From positions 10,357,501 through 10,372,500 of the forward strand of contig NC_092566.1 of assembly GCF_037975245.1 (NCBI RefSeq): 15,000 nucleotides of DNA. Reading direction: 5' to 3'. This DNA is from Apostichopus japonicus. Lineage: Eukaryota; Echinodermata; Holothuroidea; Aspidochirotida; Stichopodidae. A program made the position numbers and the translations under genes. Of this stretch, positions 1-9,682 are shown piece after piece (the first letter of the stretch is position 1; each line of letters starts with the position of its first letter). The notes beneath the pieces were generated by a model. It did not search any database. It was not told the origin of the DNA and was given only the letters and a program-made list of their open reading frames with translations.

Positions 1-851
1 GATCGCTTCGAAATATTTGAGAGTTTATTTGAGGGATTCCATTTGAGTTTATTGATAAATCAACAATCACAAACGGCCAAGCTTCTTTAACCTTCACAAT
101 GAACAACCATTCCCATGTTTTTAAATTCGGAAGAATTCTGTACACGTTTTTGCCACCTGTACACACTGGTGAAGATTCTAATTCAACTCAGCCGGTATTT
201 ACATTGCGCAATTCATTCGTAACTGAAGCCAGATTGTGCAAAATGTTTACCCACTATTTTGAGAACAGTTAGCGTAGGAAGTAAATCCGGGGTTTACTTT
301 TATTCGAAAGGGGAAGTTATATTTGTATCTTTATATCTGTATATCTTTACTAACAATTCTTTGTTGTTGCTATTTCTGTCGATTTGAAGAATTATTTTGA
401 TTTCCTCAAGACTGATAAAATTCAAACTGTTCAACATCTTTTAGTTAAAATGAAATAATAACAAATTTCTTGAAGGTTTTATAATCCCCTCAAATTATTC
501 ATATCAAAAATTGGGGGTTAAAGGAAGAAAATTAACCAGAGGCAATATCAACTAACTGCCCATCTCTCTGTTTAATTTTACCGTTATCATTTATTAAATG
601 TTCCAATTAACTTTTCAATGACCAGAATCACTCGTTTATTGTCCACGCTTTGTTTCTGTCTAAAATCCAACCATCGAAAACGATCGGAAAGTTCGACGCC
701 CCATGCACCATCAATATTTCCGAAGTATCAAAATGATTATTAACACACGTCCCAAGGCGGATTAACATAAATTTTCGGGCTACGATTTATTTTCTAAATA
801 TAAACACTATCAAAGCAGATTGTGTTGATCTGTCAAAATAATATAATTATC
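1..851. other. AT-rich non-coding flank, no gene recognised
   Basis: This stretch is AT-rich and stop-dense in all frames. I see no conserved protein fragment, no tRNA-like cloverleaf and no clear tandem repeat. It could be intergenic or intronic; the window gives no exon on either side with which to decide. Confidence 0.5.
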
Positions 852-905
852 ATGGAGGGCCGAAGGGGAAGGGGAGGAGGAGGAGGGGGAGGAGGAGGAA
901 GACGG
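852..905. repeat. Purine-only GGA-rich tract
   Basis: The plus strand here is almost entirely G and A, with repeated GGGGA and GGA units, strongest at 864-900. Such homopurine tracts can form triplex DNA, and the several G runs could stack as a G-quadruplex; both are known properties of such tracts and not something shown here. The proline-rich frame on the other strand is a product of this simple repeat, not a protein. Confidence 0.85.
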
Positions 906-1125
906 CGAGAAACAGAAGTCAATGTTTTCCCTTTAAGTAATGAATAATATAAAGATATGTATAACAATATGATAGGATCTGCGTAAGTTATATTATAGAA
1001 ATTCGTTTCATAACCCACATTCTTCTTCCCATAACATTCACTGAGTTGCGTTTACATTTACTCTGTTTCCATAATATTCACACATAGTTTCGAATTTATT
1101 AACTCTTTAATTGGACAGCTTTGAC

Positions 1126-1129
<4 letters not shown>

Positions 1130-1183
<54 letters not shown>

Positions 1184-1212
1184 ATATATATATATATCTA
1201 TATATATATATC

Positions 1213-1265
<53 letters not shown>
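1130..1265. repeat. (TA)n microsatellite, about 135 bp, interrupted
   Basis: Nearly pure alternating TA, broken by isolated C substitutions (TCTATA near 1181, 1198 and 1211) and one G (TGTATA near 1233). The interruptions indicate an aged microsatellite. The Tyr/Ile-rich frames on both strands are artefacts of the dinucleotide repeat. Long TA tracts of this kind readily extrude cruciforms and are often length-polymorphic. Confidence 0.97.
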
Positions 1266-1267
<2 letters not shown>

Positions 1268-2040
1268 CATTCCCTGCCGTTCATTTAACTTTCCGACTAA
1301 AGTGTAAAGCTCCTTTGAGGGGATGACGATCTCTAATGATAAAGAAAACGAAAAGAGTCTTATTGAGCGAAGATAAATCTCTTGCCCGAATTTGTTGTTA
1401 TAACCAACTTTCTGCTCCAAATTCCAATTGATTTTGTTGTCATGTGTGGTTAGTATAACGAGCTATATACAGTACCGTCAATGGGTAGGATGAAGAAGAA
1501 GCAATGATAAACGGGTCTTTGGAGGATGAAATAGAAAACACTAGCAGAATCGATACTAAAGTGGCTCGTTTTTTTTAGTTTTCTTTATATAATTATTTGC
1601 TTGTTTTCGCGTCTTCGTTCCTTCGTCACGTGAGCACTTGTCGATGACGTGCATAAAAGTAATCATACCAATCAATCGGTTGTAGTGTTGAACTTTATTG
1701 TGTTTACAACGTGTGTATTTTCTATACTGCTCATTGTATTCAACTTGCAATTTATAGTTGTGTGTAATCTGTTTCATAAGCGTTGCATGCGTGCCTCCCC
1801 CGACCCCCAATCAACATGTATATAAACAAGCAGACTACTGTAAGTTTAATGTCAACGTTTGAAAAAATAGCTAATGATATGCACAAAAATTCAGTAGGTC
1901 CAATTTTATGCTAGTAAACAAACCTCATTCATGTATAAGTCATGTACGCGTACCTCATACGTGCATGATATCTAAATGCGTGCATGAGGTACGCTTCACT
2001 GCTATTACGTATCAGGGATAAATAAGTTATGTTAGAATGG
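1266..2040. other. Non-coding stretch with an E-box and a hairpin
   Basis: No gene is visible. The stretch contains a CACGTG E-box palindrome at 1627-1632 and a TGACGTG half-CRE at 1645-1651, plus the strong hairpin listed separately. Short open frames on the minus strand lack recognisable domains and look random. Confidence 0.4.
1948..1994. repeat. Perfect 11-bp inverted repeat (hairpin), 25-base loop
   Basis: GCGTACCTCAT at 1948-1958 is the exact reverse complement of ATGAGGTACGC at 1984-1994. The loop contains ACGTGCAT and ATGCGTGC near its ends, which pair partially and could extend the stem. It could be a cruciform, a small RNA hairpin, or the remnant of a MITE; no terminal duplication was found. 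Confidence 0.7.
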
Positions 2041-2045
2041 TTGTA

Positions 2046-2101
2046 TACGTCAGTTAGGTAGTATTTATGTTTTTCCATTACGTCAGCTAACAGTGACGTC
2101 A
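2046..2101. promoter_or_regulatory. CRE/ATF-type site cluster
   Basis: One full CRE palindrome TGACGTCA lies at 2094-2101, preceded by two TACGTCA half-type sites at 2046-2052 and 2079-2085. CREB/ATF bZIP factors bind TGACGTCA in animals. No start site or adjacent exon is visible, so a regulatory role is inference from motif density only. Confidence 0.35.
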
Positions 2102-3294
2102 GTGCTGCATGTTTCTTAATTCTCATTTTGAAAGATCACTTCCGTTAATATTTCTTTGAGTTTATTTTTTTTTTAGCAATCTCAATAATGTTGCCTGATG
2201 GGATTCCTATTTTGTATGAGTATATGTATATTTGGTTGAAGAAAATGTTACAAATACCTTAATTAACTAAACCTACGTGACTATATATGAGGAAATTTAT
2301 TTTATAAATGCTTTAAAAAGTAAGTGATTTTCTGCAATTACCAGTTGTAGATTAAATTTCTTTTTTGTAGACAGGAAGCTTATTCAGTTGTTACAGGATA
2401 ATAATAATAATATACAAGTTATGTATCTCTTGACATAATTCTCTAAGTGATTGTGAATTTCTTAGACGGGGCAAAATCATTTTCTAAGTAATTAACAATA
2501 CGCAGGCTCTACTCACGGATAATAAACAGTATTAATGCACTAATGAGAGTTTATTTTACTTATGTATGTTTTTTGAGACCTTTTGAGACATGAATTTGAC
2601 ATTAGACAATATTCAAAGCTCATTAAAATGAAACAAGGAATGAAAGAGTAGAGAGGTCGGATTTTATATTTAATGAAAAAACAAAACCATTAATTAAGAC
2701 TTTTTAGATATTTTAAATATTTGCATGATTATGAAAACCTATCGATGATAATTATAAAACGTAAAGTGCAATCGACTACTTTGTTTAAGATTTCTGTATT
2801 GGGCGGATGGCGTAATTATTACATTTCAGATTTGAAATAAATTTCGTGGAAAAGAGAAACACAAAGTTGAGAGAAAAACCCCTAAAAGCAAACTGCTTAT
2901 TTCTTGAAAAAACAAACAAACAATAGATATGAACTTTAATACCATCATGATGGGGAGGGGGGGGGGGGTGGTGGAGAGGAAAGGCTTGGATGAAATGGGA
3001 AGAGGGCTTGGGAGAGATTTCGCATTATTTCCATAGAAAGTTCTTTCCATCAGTTAAGTAATGTATATAAATGGTAGGGTTTACTTATAAAGATATCGCG
3101 AAACTGGTACTGATGTGTCCTTCATTCAAAAATGCTCTCGTGGTAGGCTGACGCCGATTGCTGTAGTAAACTTGCTGGAAGATTTCTGCATCTGTATAGG
3201 ACATAAAGCCGCATTTTGAATCTCGACGATATGAATGTTTCAAATCGTTGGACGTATTTAATTTCGGGAATGTTACTGGCAATAGCTAAGTGAA
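2102..3294. other. AT-rich non-coding stretch with simple repeats
   Basis: No gene is recognised. It holds a short ATA-repeat (2398-2412), an AAAC-type repeat (about 2909-2920), and a 12-base G run at 2957-2968 set in a G-rich patch. A 65-codon stop-free frame on the minus strand (3085-3282) has no ATG and no recognisable motif; it is treated as chance. Confidence 0.45.
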
Positions 3295-3302
3295 TGACGT
3301 CA
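3295..3302. promoter_or_regulatory. CRE palindrome TGACGTCA
   Basis: A perfect eight-base consensus site for CREB/ATF bZIP factors. It is the second of three such sites between 2094 and 3478. Confidence 0.35.
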
Positions 3303-3470
3303 TCAGGTCAATTGAGTTCAATTTTCCCCCTTGTTTTGGTCGGTTCATATATATCAAACATTTTATCCACAGAGTAAAGTGATATTTTTTACAAACAAAC
3401 AAACAATTAAAGAAATAAAACACAGGTTAATAATAGCATAAGGGAAGCTTTTTAAGAATATCTACACGGA

Positions 3471-3478
3471 TGACGTCA
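3471..3478. promoter_or_regulatory. CRE palindrome TGACGTCA
   Basis: The third perfect TGACGTCA in 1.4 kb, 169 bp after the second. No core promoter or exon can be tied to it. Confidence 0.35.
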
Positions 3479-4612
3479 CAGCTCACTTACTGTGATTGAC
3501 TTCCTGAAGTAAAAGACCTTTTTAGCTGGTCAGAATATAGGTAGGTATGCATTTCAATCAGTCATATATACCTCGAGTTCAGAACAAGATATTGAGAGAG
3601 TTTTTCCAACTAAAAGTGTGGCATGTGTTTTTTCCCTTTTCAATTTCAGTTTTACATCACGCGCCAGCAGATTATCCCCTTGAGCTCTTTAAGATGACTA
3701 TTTCACACAGCTGCCATTTTGTTTTTTGAGCGAGTTCTCGAATACTATATAGTTTTAACAGTATATTTAGACCAATCATTGTGTTATATTCCATTTCATT
3801 TTTCTCACGAACACTATTATACACAATCTTCATTGCAGTAGTGTTTGCACTCACATCTGCCCGCTCGGTTCAACTGCCCATATATATATACTGGACTTGA
3901 TGATATATCCAATATGTATATCGTGTTAGGCCTCATACTTCACACCTAAAAATGAATGATACATCTTCTACGACAAGTTAGGTATATTTTTACTTACACA
4001 AGGGTTCAATCAAGCTTGTTTAAAAAAAAAGAAGTTCAATGCAAAAAGAATCGTATTCCGCGTTCCATATAAAGAAGTATGGATAGTGTTACGAGAGTTC
4101 AATTTGATAGAGTTTGTTCCAATTTCTTGTTTTGATCTACATTGCTATGTTTGGCTCAATTTTTAACCCAATGTCTTTTAGGAAAAGGCCCCTAACTGTT
4201 AGTTCATTATTCAATAGCGAAAACAAGGAGAGTATATAGCCTACCGTACATAATATGCGCATACGTTATATAACAACCTTTAGCGAAAGATTTGTCCCTG
4301 AAGGGCTGCAGGACCAATACTTAATATACACCTCCACAGTAACTGGTTAAGCAAGAAGTTAAGAGAATCTTTTCGATTCTAGTAGCCTCGGTGAGATAAA
4401 AAAGAAGGTTATACTCTATTCTGCATCTCATTTATTTTGTTTTAATTGACTCGATATTCAAATGAAGTCTCGATCCGTACTTCAAAAACGTTCTCAGCTG
4501 TAGAAAAAGCATTAAGAGGCGACGTAACGTGATCAGAGGAGAACCTTGCACAAGGAGACCAGAATCGATACACACTTCTCGACCAGGAGGCCTTATATAT
4601 GCCAAAAGAAGG
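3479..4612. other. Non-coding stretch, no gene recognised
   Basis: Frames are closed by frequent stops; the 60-codon frames around 3547-3854 overlap on opposite strands and show no domain. Short TATATA stretches occur near 3880-3890. A small hairpin near 4363-4380 (AGAATC / GATTCT) lacks the flanking conserved bases of a histone mRNA stem-loop. Confidence 0.4.
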
Positions 4613-4615
4613 GGG

Positions 4616-4622
4616 TATAAAA
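4616..4622 (+). promoter_or_regulatory. TATA-like motif (TATAAAA)
   Basis: GGTATAAAAG at 4614-4623 matches the animal TATA consensus well and sits at the start of a locally less AT-rich stretch (about 4600-4830). No initiator, exon or open frame follows convincingly, so this may be chance in AT-rich DNA. Confidence 0.15.
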
Positions 4623-5838
4623 GATATAAGGAATTAATCCAAGCTGCAAAAGAAATTCGGGTATATCCACACGCGGGCCATAGCCAACTTGCATGGGGCC
4701 AACGATGAGTGGCAGTTGCCAGTTTTGAATGTCAACGAAGCGCTAGGGATGAACAGGTCAACTTGAAGTGGACGAAAAGGAAACAAGTCAAGGGTAGGGG
4801 ATGAAAATGGAAGTAAAATAGCTGCAGTTCTATTGATTTAATCGCAGTAGACCAACTTAAAGCTCGGTGAAGGATTGTTATTTCTCGAGAACCTTTTCAT
4901 AATGTTCGAGACACCTATATATATGAAGTTTATGTACTGTATAGAAACTTGCGTTTCAAAATATTGTTTTTGATGTGTGTATGTGCGTGTGCGTGTGGGT
5001 GATCAAATCTATAATATTGAAGCCGACTCCCATGTAGGTAGGTCTATTGGTGCCCCCCCCCCGCCCAAATAGACGAGGAATTTTGCAATTTGAAAAGGGA
5101 GAGGGGATATACTTCCCCACACCCATTGGATCGGCGCCAACGTTTCACATTAGTATGAATCACAAGTAAAGAGCAAATTGGAAAAGTTCGTTAGTAAAAC
5201 AAATCGAATTCCTAGCTACGAACCGGAATCAAATCAGAAACATCTTCAACAAATCAACGTATAAATACCTGTAATTGGCCGTGGATTAACTTAATGGTTG
5301 TTGTAAAGAGTGCTCTCTGGACGGATATATGCATTGAGACTTATGCCAGTTGTTATAATTATGTGGTGTAACCAATCTCTCCCACGGAGAGCGAGATTTA
5401 TAATTTTAAAAGGTAAATTAATCGACATTTATAATTATACGAGACCATAACGTTTTGTTTTTTACATCTCTAACCTTGGAAGCTCATATAACTAATGGAC
5501 TGCCCACTTATATTTACTGTTTCTTTATTCCATTTCTATAGCAGAGTATATGAGATACCATTTAATTTTCGTCTTGTTAAGAATAATGTCTCGACGAATA
5601 ATTGAGTCAAGTTAGTATAAAGCCTCAACTATAGAACAGTTGTCTCCTTCAATTTTGATTAATTTGTTTGAACAGTTGATTTAAAATTCAGCAGTAATTC
5701 AGCCAATAGGAGAATAAATGTACACTGGTTTGACTGTAACGAAGGTATAAGAAACTTGTGGAATATTACTTTCGTGTTTAAATGGAGTGAGTCAGCCCAT
5801 TAATTACACATATTACCATTAATAAACAGAGATGTATG
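4623..5838. other. Non-coding stretch up to the transposon end
   Basis: No gene is seen. The region includes a GT-rich stretch (about 4973-5001) and a 10-base C run at 5053-5062. The remainder is AT-rich single-copy-looking sequence that ends abruptly at the transposon terminus at 5839. Confidence 0.45.
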
Positions 5839-5851
5839 CTCTCTTAAAATG
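5839..5851 (+). repeat. Terminal inverted repeat, left end of copy 1
   Basis: CTCTCTTAAAATG, identical to the terminus of copy 2 at 10866-10878 and the reverse complement of 10652-10664. AGACTGAA follows within two or three bases at all three ends, so the conserved end is effectively longer than 13 bases. Confidence 0.75.
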
Positions 5852-5852
5852 T

Positions 5853-6055
5853 TAGACTGAAGAATTCAGTCTTCTTTGAGACTGAAATTTTTTTCAGTGT
5901 TATACACTGAGTTTAGACTGAGAAACACTCTACTTAGACTGTATTATCAGTTACACCGTTCAGTCGCTGTTTTGGACTGACTTTATTAACCAATCAGCTA
6001 ATCACATGTGGCATGTCATCTTACCATTTTCAGTCTCTGTATTCCACTGAAAAAT
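5853..6055. repeat. Left subterminal AGACTGAA array of copy 1
   Basis: Multiple exact or near copies of AGACTGAA and TTCAGTCT/TCAGTC in both orientations, including a hairpin AGACTGAA-GAA-TTCAGTCT at 5854-5872. Clustered subterminal motifs of this kind are typical binding sites for a transposase in several cut-and-paste families; here that role is inferred. Confidence 0.7.
5990..5997 (+). promoter_or_regulatory. CCAAT box
   Basis: CCAATCAG, matching the NF-Y core CCAAT plus preferred flank. It lies about 290 bases upstream of the candidate start codon at 6286 and is followed 70 bases later by an identical box. Confidence 0.35.
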
Positions 6056-6059
6056 GTAT

Positions 6060-6067
6060 CCAATCAG
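6060..6067 (+). promoter_or_regulatory. CCAAT box
   Basis: A second CCAATCAG, 70 bases after the first and about 220 bases upstream of the ATG. Two identical NF-Y-type boxes at this spacing fit a promoter for the first-exon candidate; transcription has not been shown. Confidence 0.35.
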
Positions 6068-6285
6068 AGAACAGAAATGCGCCTACGTCATCCGAAAACT
6101 TGCAAATACGCCGCACAAAAATAAGTGTGACAACGAGCGCTACAACTTGTGTACATATATACTACTATATTCTTCGCTTAGCCAGGTACTCGCTGTACTG
6201 TACGTACGCACGCCGTACACACAGCTAGGCATGAACGAGACAGACGACCGTATGTCTAAGCTAGAGTAAAGGTTATAAATTAGCA

Positions 6286-6355
6286 ATGGCTGAGTCTTTA
6301 AGAACTTTTCTTACAAATAAAGGTTTCCACGAAGAAGTGATAACAGTGTTCGAGG
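6286..6355 (+). CDS. Candidate first coding exon, start of a SAM-like domain (partial)
   Basis: An ATG at 6286 opens a 23-codon exon beginning MAESLRTFLTNKGF and ending ...VITVFE, followed directly by a consensus splice donor GTATGT at 6356-6361 (phase 1). An in-frame TAG at 6262 lies upstream, so this ATG is the first. The pattern L-x-x-F-L-x-x-x-G-F-x-E-E-V-I-x-x-F-E matches helices 1-2 of sterile alpha motif (SAM) domains, which mediate protein-protein association. Uncharacterised animal proteins and some transposon proteins start this way. I could not find the next exon, which should supply the rest of the domain. The exon lies inside the transposon, behind two CCAAT boxes. It may be an original element gene, a captured host exon, or a dead remnant. 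The equivalent part of copy 2 is beyond the window. Confidence 0.4.
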
Positions 6356-6518
6356 GTATGTATGTATGTTTTTTGTTGTTTTCCAATTAATACAGAATAA
6401 AAGCTTGGCAGTTCGTAACGTTAGTTATTCTAGGCTTGTGCGCGAGGTAGGCCTAGCTAGGCTGTACTATAGCAAATAGGGCCTAGGCTGTTGTTATAAT
6501 TGGTGGGGCCTATTAACA
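6356..6518 (+). other. Candidate intron start
   Basis: Begins with the donor GTATGT and continues as AT-rich sequence with a GGCCTAG/CTAGGC-rich patch at about 6430-6490. No acceptor in the following 1.3 kb leads into a frame that I can recognise as the second half of a SAM domain. Confidence 0.25.
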
Positions 6519-6690
6519 CGATCGTCGGGCGAATAAGCACGCCGGTCCTGCATATGTACCCGATCGTCGGGCAAATCAGCCCGCCTGTCCTGCGTATGTA
6601 CCCGATCGTCGGGCAAATCAGCCCGCCTGTCCTGCATATGTACCCGATCGTCGGGCGAATAAGCACGCTTGTCCTGCAGTATGCATGTAC
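6519..6690. repeat. 42-bp GC- and CpG-rich minisatellite, about 4 units
   Basis: Three full 42-base units start at 6519, 6561 and 6603, each opening CGATCGTCGGGC and closing TGCATATGTACC or a close variant; a fourth, diverged unit follows from 6645. Units differ as a GCAAATCAGCCCGCC type and a GCGAATAAGCACGC type. CCCGA-TCG-TCGGG in each unit can fold as a short hairpin. Because 42 is divisible by three, all frames stay open and produce a 14-residue repeat; those frames are artefacts. Confidence 0.92.
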
Positions 6691-6691
6691 T

Positions 6692-7125
6692 CGATCGTCC
6701 CAAAATGAATCTAGGCTAGGTTAACCTCATAACAAATACTTGGACATAATAATGCTCAAGAAATTGCAAAACACAGTACTATTATGCATAGATTGTAAGC
6801 ACCCTTAATTATTTGAAAAATGTAGTGACTGCTACAGCCATTACAGCATGAAGCTATCACGGTACCAGATCGTTGGGCAAATTAGCCCGCCTGTCCAGCA
6901 TATGAACCCAATCGTCGGGCGAATAAGCACGCTTGTCAGGACTGCAATATGTACTCGATCGTCCCAAATGAATCTAGGCTAGGTTAACCTCATAACAAAT
7001 ACTTGAACATAGTAATGCTCAAGAAATTGCAAAACACAGTACTATTATGCATAGATTGTAAGCACCCTTAATTATTTGAAAAAATGTAGTGACTTCTACA
7101 GCCATTACAGCATGAAGCTAACACG
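6692..7125. repeat. Tandem duplication with 263-bp period
   Basis: A ~170-base segment (6692-6861, containing CTAGGCTAGGTTAACC at 6711) recurs at 6956-7125 with only a few changes. Between them, 6862-6955 holds two more diverged 42-bp minisatellite units. The duplicated block is therefore minisatellite units plus unique segment, copied once in tandem. The second copy has drifted slightly (AAAAA against AAAA, GACTTC against GACTGC), so the duplication is not very recent. Confidence 0.88.
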
Positions 7126-7737
7126 ATTCTGTTAAACCATTACCATTGTATTTAAATCATGTGGAAACTGGAAAAGAATTGGTATGCTTTTGTTATTTTA
7201 TTAAACATATAGTGGGCCATCAGTCTTTATTATAAGATTTTACAGTAATATTACCATTCACTAATGTTATGAAATCAGTTTCTTTTACAAGCAGATAGAC
7301 ATATTAGTGAAATCAGTAGGCTAAAATGTAAATCATATTCCTTGTTCACTGGTTTTCTATGCTGATGTAATGGAATCAGGAGATGTCATGAACAATTTAT
7401 CCTTAAAAAGAGAAATTTCTGAAAACAACTAACAACAAACCTTGCTTGGTAACCATGTACCTGCCAAAATCAACATGACAACCCATAAATGTTAGGTTGA
7501 ATTTGAAACCACCTTCACATAACACATCTCACCCGCCATGGATGACATATTGCTGCCTATCGTGAATTGATATATCTCCTTTGTACAATGCCAGTCATGT
7601 TCTTGTTTCTCCATTCTCTCCTAAATATTATTCTAGTCTAGTCTCTCTACCTCTCAACATATCTTTTTTTAAGAATGTTTTGATTTATACCATATTGCTT
7701 GTCCTTTATCACATTTATTTTTATCTTCACCAAACAG
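7126..7737 (+). other. Transposon interior, no gene recognised
   Basis: AT-rich and stop-dense. Its last bases form a good pyrimidine-rich acceptor tract ending CCAAACAG at 7737, leading into the decayed exon. A Kozak-like GCCATGG near 7536 opens only a 10-codon frame and is not taken as a gene. Confidence 0.4.
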
Positions 7738-7881
7738 GAGGGCACAGATATTGAGAGTGCAGCACAGGGCAGACAAGGACAATATTGACAGCCTTTCATC
7801 CTATCTCTCGGACCAGAATTGAACCCCAAACAATTCTTCATTGTGGCAGATAAACTGGCCATTCCAGCTGGGACAGAGGCG
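7738..7881 (+). pseudogene. Decayed exon with conserved-looking C-terminal segment
   Basis: After the acceptor CCAAACAG at 7737 a single frame reads EGTDIESAAQGRQGQY, then TGA at 7786-7788, then QPFILSLGPELNPKQFF and IVADKLAIPAGTEA, then TAG at 7882-7884. A run of 31 protein-like codons after the first stop, in the same frame, argues for former coding. A possible donor (GTAGAA) starts at 7881. The segment resembles, from memory, the C-terminal part of uncharacterised SAM-containing animal proteins, fitting the SAM-like first exon upstream; this link is inferred. An alternative acceptor TTGACAG ending at 7791 would skip the TGA. The 80-codon antisense frame over this exon (7647-7889) is a shadow. 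Confidence 0.4.
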
Positions 7882-7884
7882 TAG

Positions 7885-8865
7885 AACATACATTTAACAT
7901 AGACTATGCTCCCCCTCTACAACACTAGTTTTGTGTATGGAATTTTGCAACCAACAGAAGTGAAGTCTCTCGTCCGTATCCATGCCACATCTATAAGGGC
8001 AGCCAGCATGGAGTTACTTCAAGGAGTGAATGTTACTTTTTTATTGCTCTGTAGTCCGGAACCACGTGTGTCAGCATGGAATAGCTTTAAAAGGGTGTGA
8101 AGACTCGCGCAAAAAGAACGTCTAATGCCGGTAATCTGACCTAGTTTCGAATGAGGTGTAACAGAAGTGTTAGACACTGCCATCGATCCCAGAAAATACA
8201 AACACAGCTTGCTACCGTCGGTAATTAGACACTAGTGTACAGTCAGTACATACAGCTACGGTCAATACCCACATTACAGTGTATAAACGATACAGCGATG
8301 AACATCTCAGGTCCAGCTAAAGATATCAAGGTATCACGTTTCATTACTGTCTGTCTTTTTTAGCGACACGAACAAACATCACTTGCAAGCAACAGAAAGT
8401 TAACTTTTTCAGATGGCTGCATGCTGTTTGGGACAAATCTTCAATGCCTTTAAGGAGTAACTAACACATACCCTAAAATGTTAAATTGATTACCCGGAGT
8501 TTACAAACAGTTTTATATGAATAGGGAGGGCTCCAGAAATAAATATTTAATTGATTTTTGGTTTTTAAAAATGTTTTTTAATGATACTGATCTAATTATG
8601 AATGTAATTAAACAAACACCTAGTTGCCAAAAAAACTTTGTTGTATGATTTTTCGAGCATGTTATTTTAATGTTTACTTTAATGTTCCTACATTTCACTG
8701 CACTCACTATGTTGAAGGTTTATTTAATTAAGCAATTAATTAAGCTAATATTATTTATTGTGCACAATATTCCATTATTTTGTTCCATGAAAAGCAAGTA
8801 ACCTGATTATTATAAAGTCAGTAACTGTAGAAAATTCCATTTGAGAATATCCTTTCCTCATTATT
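7885..8865. other. Transposon interior, no gene recognised
   Basis: No convincing exon. A 64-codon plus frame from 7906 is disrupted in copy 2 by a 20-bp indel and shows no domain. The motif CAGCATGGA occurs twice (about 8007 and 8073). The rest is AT-rich with stops in every frame. Confidence 0.4.
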
Positions 8866-8877
8866 CCCCCCCCCCCC
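8866..8877. repeat. 12-base poly-C run
   Basis: The matching run in copy 2 (12661-12674) is 14 bases, a homopolymer-length difference between the arms. Confidence 0.9.
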
Positions 8878-9682
8878 ATTTTTTTTAAATTTTAGTGATG
8901 TAATGAGTCAAAACTGTTTTCAATTTTTTAGTCGACTCTCGAGTGACATTTCTTTTTCAGCTAGAGGCCGACATTAAAGGATTCACGTGAGATAATTTAT
9001 AAAACTTTAAAATTTGATTGAAATCCCAATCAAAATCACTATATATGATTACTATCAGAAAGTTAAGAAATAATTAGAGGGTGGTATAATAGTCACATGT
9101 ACTGTTTTTGCATACAAATTTGCTTTATATGAATGCCATATCATGAAATCGTGAATGCAGTATATAATAGTTCATGTTTATCTAATAGCCATTATGAAGT
9201 TTGTGCCATTCTGTCAACTGCTTGCTTGTAACATTTTGTTTTGTGTGTGCTGGATAATGACTTTCAGCAATCGCCAATCTATATCATTGAAACACAAAGT
9301 ATTAAATGTTCACCGCACTGATATATAGTTTGACCATTCCTAATATTTTATAAATAACCTGCTGAAAATTTGTCATATGTTTCCCCCATTTTGAAATCAT
9401 TCTAAGAAAATTGTTGCTACTATACATTAATGATTCACAACTGGAAAAAAGGCAATGTACCAGATCCATTGTACTATCGTCGTGTTTCCATCATATCCCT
9501 TTTGTAAAGGCAGGATCGTATAGTTACTATATCCTTTACAGTGGAAAATTTAAAGTTCAGTGAGATCGGGAGATGGGATCAGCTGGGTATATAACCACTC
9601 AATTTACAGCTGTGTTGTCAATGAATTCCAGGGTATTACCACCTGGTGGTGACATACAAAGAATTTAAAGTGCTTTCTGTTA
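8878..9682. other. Transposon interior, no gene recognised
   Basis: AT-rich, stop-dense, no domain, splice-bounded frame or tandem repeat that I can support. A short palindrome CCACCTGGTGG lies near 9640. Confidence 0.4.

Noticed and set aside
833-1018. Proline-rich minus-strand frame
   Set aside because: It arises from the GGA tract; no homologous composition outside the repeat.
1058-1420. Long Tyr/Ile-rich frames over the TA repeat, on both strands
   Set aside because: They are translations of a dinucleotide microsatellite and carry no domain.
3085-3282. 65-codon minus-strand frame
   Set aside because: No ATG start, no recognisable motif, and no convincing splice sites in frame.
4363-4380. 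Stem-loop resembling a histone mRNA 3' hairpin
   Set aside because: Stem sequence and flanks do not match the histone consensus, and there is no histone gene nearby.
6457-6724. Three overlapping frames with a 14-residue repeat
   Set aside because: A 42-bp unit keeps all frames open; open frames on both strands show that it is a repeat artefact.
7536-7570. Kozak-like GCCATGG start
   Set aside because: The frame ends after 10 codons and leads nowhere.
7647-7889. 80-codon minus frame identical in both arms (also 13670-13912, plus)
   Set aside because: It is antisense to the decayed exon, which has the better splice acceptor and protein-like frame; identity between the arms reflects recent duplication.
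7906-8100. 64-codon plus frame
   Set aside because: It is interrupted by the 20-bp indel in copy 2 and shows no domain or splice context.
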